From positions 1 through 26,355 of the IMG/VR virus record IMGVR_UViG_3300031565_000315: a stretch of 26,355 nucleotides of DNA; one strand, 5' to 3'. This stretch comes from a virus. The notes below the pieces were generated by a model that did not search any database, was not told where the DNA came from, and was given only the letters and a program-made list of their open reading frames with translations. The translations under genes and the position numbers were made by a program. Positions 20,271 to 26,355 of this stretch are shown piece by piece (the stretch's first letter is position 1; every line of letters starts with the position of its first letter).

Positions 20271-20833
20271 CAATCACCTTCCTTTTCACATTTCAGACAA
20301 GGAACATTTGTTTTTACGCTTCCTGTAATCACATCGCCATCTACCGGAATCATGCGAACCTTGAAATCCTTTTGTTTCTTTATTCCGCTCCCGCCGCATT
20401 CCTGACAAGGTGTGTCTATAAACTTCTTTCGACCCTCAGAAATTATAAAATCCTTTTCTGTTCCATCACACTTTGAACATATGTCACTGTCAGGCTTGTC
20501 AGGTTGTGTGTTGTTTAGGGCTTTGTTGGCTAGAGTTCTAAGGTTTTGCGCAAGACTGCGATACCAATGAGCCAGATCACCAATGTAACAGCCAGAAGCA
20601 TCGTCAACAAGCCCATTTCCTGCAATTTCCCCAAGCGCATCACGGAGGCTTTTGTTTTCCGTCAGCATATCCTCGACGCCCTTGGCGTACGCAGTTGTAA
20701 GCTCAGACCTAAGCCAGTCAATTTCCTTCTCCAACTCCTTGACCTTGGCTGAAAGGGTGTCGCGTTCTTGTGCTGTTTTGCGCAATTCTTCCATCGCTTG
20801 TCGGCAATCGGGCCATATTGTTTTATCAGTCAT
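20270..20833 (-). CDS. Coiled-coil protein with DnaJ-type zinc motifs
   Basis: A 187-residue protein starting MTDKTIWPDCRQAMEELRKT (start 20833, GGAGGAAT upstream). Residues about 10-60 are coiled coil; then a conserved-looking segment (VDDASGCYIGDLAHWYRSLAQ). The C-terminal third has CSKCDGT, then CQECGGSG (the CxxCxGxG pattern of DnaJ central zinc repeats) and CLKCEKEGD. It may be a zinc-dependent adaptor. Local base composition is about half GC (30 of 60 at 20701-20760), unlike the AT-rich surroundings. Confidence 0.66.
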   Translation of the reverse strand: MTDKTIWPDCRQAMEELRKTAQERDTLSAKVKELEKEIDWLRSELTTAYAKGVEDMLTENKSLRDALGEIAGNGLVDDASGCYIGDLAHWYRSLAQNLRTLANKALNNTQPDKPDSDICSKCDGTEKDFIISEGRKKFIDTPCQECGGSGIKKQKDFKVRMIPVDGDVITGSVKTNVPCLKCEKEGD

Positions 20834-21294
20834 GATTCCTCCGGTAGAGGGCAAGTCTCACATCTAACATCTGGCTCCCACGGCTCCATCGTGCAACCAC
20901 ACGTTCTACAAGTTTCGTATTTACCCTCAAGCTCCTCGACCCTGGCCTCTGCTGACTCTGCGCTACACATATGCTTACACGCTTCTTCGTCTTTCAATTC
21001 TTTTATCGCATCCCATCTTTCGAGAGATTCTGTTTCAAGTTCTTCTATTACGGCACTGAGCACTCTAGCGTGTTCGATTTCTGTTGGAAGTTCAACTTCA
21101 AGCTCTGCTACTCTGGCCTCTGCCTTCTCTAGTTGTGTGTCTCTCTGCTCAAGGATGCTATATAGATCTGACCTTTCTGTCTCTGCCTTCTCAGCTCGCT
21201 CTATGAGTTGTTTGATTTGTTCTTGGAACCACTGAAAATCCGCTGTTGCATTCCTGACTTTTATTTTTACAATCTTTTTTACGTTATCATTCAT
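20830..21294 (-). CDS. Coiled-coil protein with C-terminal zinc motif
   Basis: A 154-residue protein starting MNDNVKKIVKIKVRNATADF, with a CAGGAGG site before the ATG at 21294. Residues about 15-100 are a continuous coiled coil with EARVAELEVEL and similar heptads. The end has TCRTCGCTM and RCETCPLPEES, a zinc knuckle. It overlaps the following gene by four bases. It belongs to the same GC-richer block as its neighbour. Function unknown. Confidence 0.64.
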   Translation of the reverse strand: MNDNVKKIVKIKVRNATADFQWFQEQIKQLIERAEKAETERSDLYSILEQRDTQLEKAEARVAELEVELPTEIEHARVLSAVIEELETESLERWDAIKELKDEEACKHMCSAESAEARVEELEGKYETCRTCGCTMEPWEPDVRCETCPLPEES

Positions 21295-21328
21295 TACTTC
21301 CTCCTGGTTCATATGCAAGAAGTCTTAT

Positions 21329-21706
21329 TTATTTCTTTGACTTCTTCTTAAGTAATAATTTATTTACTTTCTCTTCAAGATCTTCAAGACTAAATCCAAT
21401 ATCATTGATATTTGTATATTTTGAATTTCTATGTGGTTCTGTGTAACCACATTTGGGACATATGAGAAAACCACCCACTAGTTTTAAACGTATCGGACGA
21501 TTACCAAAATTACTAAAACCAAGATAAATTCGTTTTGTACAACCTTTAGGACATTTCTTTGTATTATCTTTTTCCTTTTCTTGTTCTTTTTCTTTTTCAA
21601 TATTTTCATTATGCTTTTCAAGCTTTTCTACTTTATTTTGAAGTGTTTGTATATAATCAAATGCTTGTTTCATTTCAGCGTTTAATTTCTTATTATTTCC
21701 CCACAT
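21329..21706 (-). CDS. Coiled-coil protein with zinc ribbon
   Basis: A 125-residue protein starting MWGNNKKLNAEMKQAF. The first 50 residues form a charged coiled coil (NKVEKLEKHNENIEKEKEQE), then a zinc ribbon with CPKGC and CPKCGYTEPH around a beta hairpin, then a Lys-rich end. AAAGGAG precedes the ATG. It has the same architecture as the two previous proteins but unrelated sequence, back to AT-rich codon use. Function unknown. Confidence 0.66.
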   Translation of the reverse strand: MWGNNKKLNAEMKQAFDYIQTLQNKVEKLEKHNENIEKEKEQEKEKDNTKKCPKGCTKRIYLGFSNFGNRPIRLKLVGGFLICPKCGYTEPHRNSKYTNINDIGFSLEDLEEKVNKLLLKKKSKK

Positions 21707-22202
21707 AATTATTCTCCTTTTTTAGTTTTTTATACGCTTCGCGTAATACACCAAAAGCTTTCTCATAACCAATAAGATCATATACTTTATTATTTGCTTC
21801 CTCAAGGTGTGATCTTACAATATCAATTGAGTAATGATCATTAATTGCACGTCTAGCAAATCCACCCATGCTTTTTGCATGTTCTCTAAGTGCTTTAAAT
21901 ATATTTTTAACCTCTAATGAATGTTCTGAAACTCTCAGAGGTTTATCTGAATCATCATTTGGATTTATTGGTGGAAAAACATAAAAAGTAACACCAGGAA
22001 ATCCTGAGTCCAAAGATAATTCCTCAAGTGCGCCCATTAATTTTACATGTTCTACTCGTTCTGCGTGCATCTCTAATTTATAGTTATGTAAATCCTCTGT
22101 ACGATCTAAAAATTTATCAATAGCAGCACAACATTTACCAAGTACTGAAAAATAGCAAGTATCTGAAAATGGACACTCACTGCATGTTTCTATTTTATTC
22201 AT
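21693..22202 (-). CDS. Cys-motif protein with helical domain
   Basis: A 169-residue protein. Residues 7-26 are CSECPFSDTCYFSVLGKCCA, a variant of the C-x2-C-P...C...C-x-A module shared by the genes at 7945, 10827 and 16531. After it come a helical region, a Pro/Asp-rich strand part (FPPINPNDDSDKPL), and more helix. AGGAT precedes the ATG. It ends inside the start of the next gene. Function unknown. Confidence 0.66.
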   Translation of the reverse strand: MNKIETCSECPFSDTCYFSVLGKCCAAIDKFLDRTEDLHNYKLEMHAERVEHVKLMGALEELSLDSGFPGVTFYVFPPINPNDDSDKPLRVSEHSLEVKNIFKALREHAKSMGGFARRAINDHYSIDIVRSHLEEANNKVYDLIGYEKAFGVLREAYKKLKKENNYVGK

Positions 22203-22211
22203 AGGTTTATC

Positions 22212-22433
22212 CTATTCAGTTAGCGTATCCAAATCAACATCTTCATTTTCTAAAATTTCAAAGAATTCTTTTTGTATATCTTCATATACTTTAGAAGCTT
22301 CATTTGAAAGATTACCATGTTTTAATCTATCTCTCAGATACTGAGCAAATTTCCATAAAGCAAGTGCCATATTTAAAGAGTGTATAATACGCCTGACTTC
22401 ACAATCATCTGTTGTTTCAAATGTTACTTTCAT
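22212..22433 (-). CDS. Unknown 73-residue acidic protein
   Basis: Starts MKVTFETTDDCEVRRIIHSL. The first strand, then helices ending in a strongly acidic tail (LENEDVDLDTLTE). AAAGGAT precedes the ATG, which overlaps the upstream stop by one base. No motif recognised. Confidence 0.6.
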   Translation of the reverse strand: MKVTFETTDDCEVRRIIHSLNMALALWKFAQYLRDRLKHGNLSNEASKVYEDIQKEFFEILENEDVDLDTLTE

Positions 22434-22912
22434 TATTTTTTATCCTTTGCTTGTTTTTTACGAAGTTTATTGACATATTTTAATGCGTTAGAGTCGCTCA
22501 TAGTCATTAAAACACCTATATCATCTCCAGAAAGAATAATATACCATAAAACCTTACGTCTTACACCAACAAATTTAGAATAATCATATCCACTTGAATG
22601 TATTTTATCAACAATTACTCTACATAGTTTTTGACTTTTTCGTGTGATAAAATGACCATACGTGTGTCCATAAAGAAGTGCATTTGCTATAGTATATCCA
22701 GCATGCATTCCTTCTTCACATAATATTGGTTTTTCATAATCATAAGGTTTTCTCCATATCTTTTTTACAGTATCTGCAGCAATAAACTTTATGCCTCTTA
22801 TCTTAAAAGATAACCATTTATTAATATGTGGTATTCTCCCATCTCTTAATTTACCATCTTCAGGTAATAAATGCCAGCCCATTCTCTTTTTTAATTTACG
22901 TCTTGTAGTCAT
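22433..22912 (-). CDS. Unknown protein resembling the phage DUF7666-type family
   Basis: A 159-residue protein. The order MGWHLLPEDGKLRDGR, then LCEEGMHAGYTIANALLYG, then LCRVIVD and VGVRRKVLWY matches a pattern seen in many phage hypothetical proteins (W..L..DG.LRDG, C..GLHAS...AL.YA, LCRVEL, KLVA.RR..L). The fold and role are unknown. GGAG stands before a short A-run and the ATG. The assignment is from remembered pattern only. Confidence 0.6.
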   Translation of the reverse strand: MTTRRKLKKRMGWHLLPEDGKLRDGRIPHINKWLSFKIRGIKFIAADTVKKIWRKPYDYEKPILCEEGMHAGYTIANALLYGHTYGHFITRKSQKLCRVIVDKIHSSGYDYSKFVGVRRKVLWYIILSGDDIGVLMTMSDSNALKYVNKLRKKQAKDKK

Positions 22913-22917
22913 TTTTT

Positions 22918-23178
22918 TTATTCTCCAAGTTCAAATTCTCTCCATCCAGAACGATAGCGCACCATTACTGTTTCTTCCCAATGAAATGGATAATCTCTAG
23001 GATTGCGTAAGCTAATATGAATATCAGTCATAAGAAAACCTTTTTCTAATAACCGCTTAATTTGTTGTTCTAATTTTTTTCTTTCTCTCATTACTTTTTT
23101 GGCTAAAGCTTCATATAGAGGACTTAACATATCACTATACTTGTAGTCAAGAGTATATTTTACAATACCAAAGTTCAT
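22918..23178 (-). CDS. Unknown 86-residue protein
   Basis: Starts MNFGIVKYTLDYKYSDMLSP. Helical middle (AKKVMRERKKLEQQIKRLLEK) and a strand-rich end (IHISLRNPRDYPFHWEETVM). AAGAAGGAT precedes the ATG, overlapping the upstream gene by four bases. No motif recognised. Confidence 0.6.
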   Translation of the reverse strand: MNFGIVKYTLDYKYSDMLSPLYEALAKKVMRERKKLEQQIKRLLEKGFLMTDIHISLRNPRDYPFHWEETVMVRYRSGWREFELGE

Positions 23179-23435
23179 TTTTTATCCTTCTTCTTAAGAC
23201 TTTTAGCAACCATTTCCACATGCTTATGTTTCTTCGCCCACTTTTCAGAATATGGGATAGGAAGTTCCTCAATTCTATTATACAAATAGTTGAAGGCTTT
23301 TGTGACTTGTCTTAGCTCTTCTTTCAAATTAATTATGTCAATTTCTAACTGTTGATGTTCATCCAACCACTTATTACCTATTTTTTGCAAACGTTTTACT
23401 TTTTCTTTTAATTTATCTATTTCGCTAAGGTGTTC
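23175..23435 (-). CDS. Small coiled-coil protein
   Basis: An 86-residue protein starting MEHLSEIDKLKEKVKRLQKI, predicted as a coiled coil over about residues 5-55 (DIINLKEELRQVTKAFNYLY) with a Lys-rich end. An in-frame ATG at 23465 has no ribosome site; 23435 has GGGGAAC, so it is preferred, without certainty. Function unknown. Confidence 0.55.
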   Translation of the reverse strand, partial: EHLSEIDKLKEKVKRLQKIGNKWLDEHQQLEIDIINLKEELRQVTKAFNYLYNRIEELPIPYSEKWAKKHKHVEMVAKSLKKKDKK

Positions 23436-23495
23436 CATTAGTTCCCCACTTTTTCCATGATACATACTGCATTTGGTTTTTTCATTAATGATTCC

Positions 23496-23750
23496 TTACT
23501 TTAGATGTTCATTTATATAATTTTTTATAACTTGTGGTCCAATTTTAGGCCAATACTTTTTCCAGGCTGCTCTTTCTAATTCATCTGGCGACCATCCTGT
23601 AAAATCTTCCATAGTTATTTTATACGTCTTTCCTCCAGGAGATTGAATCCGTATACCCCCATGGTGAATTTGATAACTCCAAATCTCAGTTGATTCAAAA
23701 TGAATTTTACGTTTGAATGGCTTAGGTAATTTTTTAGGGGTTTGTTTCAT
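23496..23750 (-). CDS. Unknown 84-residue basic protein
   Basis: Starts MKQTPKKLPKPFKRKIHFES. A basic Pro-rich N-terminus, a beta-rich middle (WSYQIHHGGIRIQSPGGKTY), then an aromatic helix (ERAAWKKYWPKIGPQVIKNY). AAAGGAC precedes the ATG. No family recognised. Confidence 0.62.
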   Translation of the reverse strand: MKQTPKKLPKPFKRKIHFESTEIWSYQIHHGGIRIQSPGGKTYKITMEDFTGWSPDELERAAWKKYWPKIGPQVIKNYINEHLK

Positions 23751-23753
23751 TAA

Positions 23754-24113
23754 TTAGTCCTTTAATTTTCCTTCGGCTTTCTTTATGGCTTTTACGTACT
23801 CACAATCTGATTGATGTCCATCGTGCTCATAAGCCAAACAAGATAAACATGTACCAGCATAATCGGGGCCATTAAGTAATACCCACTCCCTTGTTTTTAA
23901 TAGCTTGTACATTTCAGGTGATGCAGACATAATGTGGGCATTTGCAAGATTTTCTTCTGGAGTCATTGCAGAATATTTAGAACAAGCTACTATTGCTGGA
24001 TTACTTGCACCATTATGTGTTATGTCAAATGCTCCATTCAAAATAGTTAACCATTGTTCTTTATCAATATTTGAATGACTATGAACTTTCCATGGTCCCG
24101 GTGTATGTTTCAT
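23754..24113 (-). CDS. Phage Ead/Ea22-like small protein with Cys tail
   Basis: A 119-residue protein starting MKHTPGPWKVHSHSNID. The opening MKHTPGPWKV and the later ENLANAHIMSASPEMYKLLK (ANA.LI.AAPE....L pattern) are widespread in short phage proteins of the Ead/Ea22 type; their role is unknown. The last 40 residues add CLSCLAYEHDGHQSDCEYVK, a possible zinc site. AAGGAG precedes the ATG. Confidence 0.72.
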   Translation of the reverse strand: MKHTPGPWKVHSHSNIDKEQWLTILNGAFDITHNGASNPAIVACSKYSAMTPEENLANAHIMSASPEMYKLLKTREWVLLNGPDYAGTCLSCLAYEHDGHQSDCEYVKAIKKAEGKLKD

Positions 24114-24116
24114 TTC

Positions 24117-24290
24117 TTACTCCTTTATCTTTTTCGGTTTAAACCGCGTGCAATCAGTTCCCCAATGTCCACAGGTATCACATTGCTCTGCTGGAAGTTT
24201 TTTGTATTCACATATACCATTTGTAATTCTGAAAGTAATACTCTTACATTTAGGCTCATAGTATATGCAATTTGAACATTCTTTGATCAT
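24117..24290 (-). CDS. 57-residue protein with eight Cys
   Basis: A small gene at the head of the 24.3 to 17.1 kb operon. It starts MIKECSNCIYYEPKCKSITF and has Cys at 5, 8, 15 and 27, then CDTCGHWGTDC near residues 37-47, enough for two zinc sites. GGAG lies nine bases before the ATG. The predicted transcription start (near 24307) leaves a leader of about 17 bases. Function unknown; part of the Cys-rich set of this phage. Confidence 0.66.
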   Translation of the reverse strand: MIKECSNCIYYEPKCKSITFRITNGICEYKKLPAEQCDTCGHWGTDCTRFKPKKIKE

Positions 24291-24313
24291 TGGCTAGTCT
24301 CCATTCACTAGTC

Positions 24314-24341
24314 ATTATACAAGGATTAATCAATCTGTCAA
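24314..24341 (-). promoter_or_regulatory. Perfect sigma-70 promoter of the long operon
   Basis: TTGACA (24341-24336), 16 bases ending CTTG, TATAAT (24319-24314) on the minus strand; start near 24307. Sequence around the start (TATAATGACTA) equals that of the promoter at 2046-2073. Confidence 0.88.
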
Positions 24342-24354
24342 GTGTTTTTATGTT

Positions 24355-24386
24355 AAAAAGAAATGCCGCCATAAGTGGACGGCATT
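24355..24386 (-). terminator. Rho-independent terminator
   Basis: Seven-base stem (AATGCCG/CGGCATT, 24386-24380 with 24368-24362) with three more inner pairs after a bulge, followed by TCTTTTT on the minus strand. It ends the short gene at 24400-24597; the next promoter starts 14 bases further on. Confidence 0.85.
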
Positions 24387-24399
24387 GTTAGTGATTATT

Positions 24400-24597
24400 T
24401 TAATGTTCTACTTTAGGACATTTATCAACCATCTCTCCAATGTCTGCGAGACAATTCATAGCTTTTTCAAGTACATTTTCTAGTGTCTCTACTTGTGCTT
24501 TGAGCCTTTTGTTTTCATCCAGTAAAACACCTTTGATATCTTCTAACTCTTTTACCGATACTGGTAGCTCTTCTTGTTTGGTCTGTGTAGGTGTCAT
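24400..24597 (-). CDS. 65-residue coiled-coil protein, monocistronic
   Basis: Starts MTPTQTKQEELPVSVKELED, with AGGAGAA before the ATG at 24597. Residues 15-50 are a coiled coil (DIKGVLLDENKRLKAQVETL), then a short end with C and CPKVEH. It is the only gene here with both its own promoter (24646-24673) and a terminator, so it is independently controlled, perhaps strongly and early. A perfect hairpin or operator lies just after the transcription start. Function unknown. Confidence 0.66.
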   Translation of the reverse strand: MTPTQTKQEELPVSVKELEDIKGVLLDENKRLKAQVETLENVLEKAMNCLADIGEMVDKCPKVEH

Positions 24598-24618
24598 TTG
24601 TTTTTCTCCTATAAGTTT

Positions 24619-24636
24619 AGTCACGTAATTGTGACT
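24619..24636. promoter_or_regulatory. Palindrome AGTCAC-N6-GTGACT at the transcript start
   Basis: Perfect six-base arms (24619-24624 and 24631-24636). It lies at about +4 to +21 of the transcript from the promoter at 24646-24673, so it could be an operator for a dimeric repressor or a 5' stabilising hairpin. Confidence 0.5.
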
Positions 24637-24645
24637 TCTATATTA

Positions 24646-24673
24646 ATTATACTCTAAAACAGTATTTTGTCAA
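24646..24673 (-). promoter_or_regulatory. Perfect sigma-70 promoter, 16-base spacer
   Basis: TTGACA (24673-24668), 16 bases, TATAAT (24651-24646); start near 24639. The TGA in the -35 box is the stop codon of the gene at 24670-24840. Confidence 0.85.
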
Positions 24674-24840
24674 GTAGTGTTTTCAAATTTAGCTTCATAT
24701 GCAGCATCTAAAAGTGCTTCCCCAAGCTTTCTGGCCAACTGTTCCCGCGAATAACTCAAAATGTACGAACGACCGGAGATCAATTTCCTTGCTGCTTGAT
24801 TTGCTACGTTCATTTTAATACCGTTTATCAAAGTTTCCAT
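24670..24840 (-). CDS. 56-residue helical protein
   Basis: Starts METLINGIKMNVANQAARKL, with AAGGGAG before the ATG at 24840. Two helices with basic residues (SYSREQLARKLGEALLDAAY). The frame is open further upstream (to 24993), but the ribosome site and the shared repeat set the start. GC-richer than the main genome. Function unknown. Confidence 0.6.
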   Translation of the reverse strand: METLINGIKMNVANQAARKLISGRSYILSYSREQLARKLGEALLDAAYEAKFENTT

Positions 24841-24889
24841 TTGAATCTCCCTTGCGTTTTTTGCTGCGTGATTGCGGCAAAATTTGACG
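24838..24889 (-). repeat. Duplicated leader, copy 1
   Basis: Direct repeat of 25136-25186: 21 identical bases (24838-24858, ATG and ribosome site included), then a shared GATTGCGGCAAA. It serves as the leader of the 56-residue gene. Confidence 0.8.
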
Positions 24890-24916
24890 GCCGAAATCAA
24901 TCGACCGTCGAAGCCG

Positions 24917-25459
24917 TCATGCTGAAAAAGCAAATGATTTATCGGTTCGATAATAACAAACGTTGTGGTCACTGTTCCAACCGGTTTTTCCAAAATTACG
25001 ATTTGAATAAACTATCCCGGCCGGTAATTTCAAAAATTCTTTTGCATCATGGCATTCCACTTCAACAACCTGAACGCCATCCGGTAAAACATGCCAACTT
25101 TTTACTGATACAGAATTTGTCAATGCGGTAGCTTTCATTTGAATCTCCCTTGCGTTATTGTCGCGAGATTGCGGCAAAGTTTGATGCGCGGGGTTAGGCG
25201 CTTGTCTGCCCCGACCCATACCTTTTCCTTTGTCGGGTCCACCAAAAGGGCAGTCTAATGGATTTCTATTGCGCCTAAGACCACCAGGGCGTGTTTTACC
25301 TCTCCCTGTACCATTTTCTTTGTCTCGACGCTTTCTGAGGCTTTCTAAGTCTTCAGATTCTACACCATCTCCAGAAGATAAAGTTCGTGGGACATTATCA
25401 TCTGAAAGAGGTTCATTGAAAACTGCTAGATATTTTAATGATCTTTTTAAGTTTTTCAT
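24917..25459 (-). CDS. Possible fusion: basic Gly/Arg-rich N-part plus small C-terminal domain
   Basis: A 180-residue frame from the ATG at 25459, which overlaps the upstream stop. Residues 1-45 are mixed and acidic; about 48-90 are disordered and basic (TGRGKTRPGGLRRNRN, PDKGKGMGRGRQ), as in nucleic-acid-binding tails. The last 73 residues form a small domain starting MKATALTNSVSVKSWHVL, with its own strong ribosome site (AAGGGAG) and the duplicated leader at 25136-25186. So the distal part may be translated alone from 25138, or two genes became joined. GC content is high (32 of 60 at 25201-25260). Function unknown. Confidence 0.55.
   Translation of the reverse strand: MKNLKRSLKYLAVFNEPLSDDNVPRTLSSGDGVESEDLESLRKRRDKENGTGRGKTRPGGLRRNRNPLDCPFGGPDKGKGMGRGRQAPNPAHQTLPQSRDNNAREIQMKATALTNSVSVKSWHVLPDGVQVVEVECHDAKEFLKLPAGIVYSNRNFGKTGWNSDHNVCYYRTDKSFAFSA
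25136..25186 (-). repeat. Duplicated leader, copy 2
   Basis: Counterpart of 24838-24889, 298 bases apart; it includes the ribosome site and the ATG at 25138 inside the larger frame. Confidence 0.8.
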
Positions 25460-26217
25460 TAGTATAACCATTCTCCAATGTCAACAACGTCAACAGATCC
25501 ACCGCGTATATCAAGAGCAACTTGTTTAATTTCTTCCATAAGCAATACTAAATATTCAGAATCAGCAATACGATCAATACCTATTTCTTCAAGATCTTCA
25601 TAAACACCTTCTAACTCATTTAGTTTAATTATAAGTTCTGTATTTCCAGACTCTTCAAGGATACCTTCAATATTACCTAATAAGGTATCAAATTTTACAC
25701 GTAAAGCATCAAGTACTTTTTCATTATTAGGATCACCAGATACTTCAAAAAGTTGATCATATAAAGAACCACCAGGAGACATGCGTTTTGCCGGTCCCTG
25801 TAGTTCCCTCAAATCACCTTGCCCTTGAATTTCAAGATAGTCAATAACTTTATCCAAATGTTTATGTGCCTTATGAACAGCTATATCAAAATCTTCTCCA
25901 CCATCTAAATATTCTTCAACTTTATCCTCAAATATTTCCTCTACATATTGTAATCGAGTCATTGGTTTTCCAGGCTGCATTACAGTAGGTGTTGGTTGTA
26001 CACCAGTAGTTGGTGGTTCTGGAGCAAAGGGTATTGGTGGACCTTGTGGATTAGTTGTACTTGGTACTACAGCTTTCATAGAATCTACGATCTCTTGTAT
26101 TTTTTGATCGTCAAGACCAAGCTCTTTTAGTTGTATTTCAAGATCAACAACACCCTCCTCCGTTACAACACTTGGAGGAGCATCTTGTGGGGGTAGTATT
26201 TGTGCTTTTAGTTTCAT
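25459..26217 (-). CDS. Acidic protein with Pro-rich linker, possibly structural
   Basis: A 252-residue protein starting MKLKAQILPPQDAPPSVV (start 26217, GAGGT upstream; an in-frame ATG at 26232 lacks a site). Residues about 20-45 are helical, 48-85 form a Pro/Thr-rich linker (NPQGPPIPFAPEPPTTGVQP), and the rest is an acidic helical domain with MTRLQYVEEIFEDKVEEYL and GNTELIIKLNELEGVYEDLE. It resembles phage structural or scaffold-like proteins in composition only. Its stop overlaps the next start (TAATG). Confidence 0.62.
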   Translation of the reverse strand: MKLKAQILPPQDAPPSVVTEEGVVDLEIQLKELGLDDQKIQEIVDSMKAVVPSTTNPQGPPIPFAPEPPTTGVQPTPTVMQPGKPMTRLQYVEEIFEDKVEEYLDGGEDFDIAVHKAHKHLDKVIDYLEIQGQGDLRELQGPAKRMSPGGSLYDQLFEVSGDPNNEKVLDALRVKFDTLLGNIEGILEESGNTELIIKLNELEGVYEDLEEIGIDRIADSEYLVLLMEEIKQVALDIRGGSVDVVDIGEWLY

Positions 26218-26245
26218 GTTAACATACCTCATTTACTAATGATTA

Positions 26246-26355
26246 TTAAATATTGTCTCTTTCTAATTCTGCTTGTTCTAATTCTGCTTGTTCTAATTCT
26301 TCTTGTGTATAAAATTCATCTTCGTTTTCTTCTCCTTCATCATAGACATTAACTG
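26246..26355 (-). CDS. C-terminal end of an acidic protein (cut by window edge)
   Basis: Only the last 36 codons are seen, ending EELEQAELEQAELERDNI. Very acidic, with a five-residue repeat (ELEQA) caused by a 15-base tandem repeat. The start lies outside the window. Function unknown. Confidence 0.55.
   Translation of the reverse strand, partial: VNVYDEGEENEDEFYTQEELEQAELEQAELERDNI
26263..26307 (-). repeat. 15-base tandem repeat, about three copies
   Basis: Units at 26263-26277 and 26278-26292 are identical and 26293-26307 differs at two positions; in frame, they encode ELEQA repeats. Confidence 0.85.

Noticed and set aside
20768-21235. Plus-strand 155-codon Ser-rich frame
   Set aside because: It is the mirror of the coiled-coil gene at 20830; Ser/Leu runs are what Glu/Lys/Ala-rich coiled-coil codons give antisense.
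1-26355. CRISPR array, insertion sequence, integrase or attachment site
   Set aside because: No regularly spaced repeats, no transposase or integrase motifs and no convincing terminal repeats were seen; the direct repeats found are short leader or coding repeats.

Overview
This window looks like part of a large, AT-rich, tailed double-stranded DNA phage genome (Caudoviricetes), or a related prophage. The grounds are densely packed, mostly very small genes with overlapping stops and starts (ATGA, TAATG), almost all on the minus strand; AAGGAG-type ribosome sites; three tRNA genes without encoded CCA; phage-type enzymes (metallophosphoesterases, a deaminase, a short DnaG-like primase, a sigma-70 family factor, a split NAD-dependent DNA ligase, homing-endonuclease-like genes); and many small Cys-rich or coiled-coil proteins. 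The host cannot be named from the sequence. Its transcription machinery must read near-perfect TTGACA/TATAAT promoters.

Layout, left to right. 1-2.1 kb: two metallophosphoesterases, a deaminase-like protein and a striking 16-bp stem enclosing four small hairpins (1556-1657). 2.0-5.2 kb: small HTH and unknown proteins, a tRNA-Leu pair and a tRNA-Met. 5.25-5.83 kb: a plus-strand HNH endonuclease. 5.9-7.5 kb: a zinc-binding protein, an unknown protein and a primase core. 7.55-9.12 kb: the only plus-strand operon (SLOG/DUF2493, Cys-motif protein, methyltransferase, HAD), divergent from the primase promoter. 9.1-13.1 kb: a minus operon with the sigma factor, a 31-residue glycine-zipper membrane peptide and small unknowns. 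13.2-16.5 kb: the DNA ligase, split between its OB fold and zinc finger by an endonuclease gene with a PD-(D/E)XK-like core, then small zinc proteins. 16.85-17.06 kb: two consecutive promoter-plus-hairpin units, candidate small RNAs or an attenuator. 17.06-24.3 kb: a long minus operon from the 24.3-kb promoter, holding a tandem paralog pair with a faint capsid-fold look, coiled-coil/zinc-tail proteins and many short unknowns. 24.3-26.4 kb: a one-gene unit with its own promoter and terminator, a GC-richer segment with a duplicated leader, and acidic proteins running off the right edge.

How it works together: eight promoters share exact TATAAT and an invariant 16-base spacer, most with TTG just before the -10 box. 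Minus-strand genes use Shine-Dalgarno sites, while both plus-strand units start with an ATG only six bases after the -10 box and so probably give leaderless mRNAs. Replication and repair functions (primase, ligase) and transcription control (sigma factor, HTH proteins) are mixed with host-takeover-like small proteins, as in early or middle regions of large phages. Several genes under 60 codons are reported here from direct reading (2870-3010, 10735-10830, 20100-20270, 24117-24290), and many starts were moved to internal ATGs with good ribosome sites.
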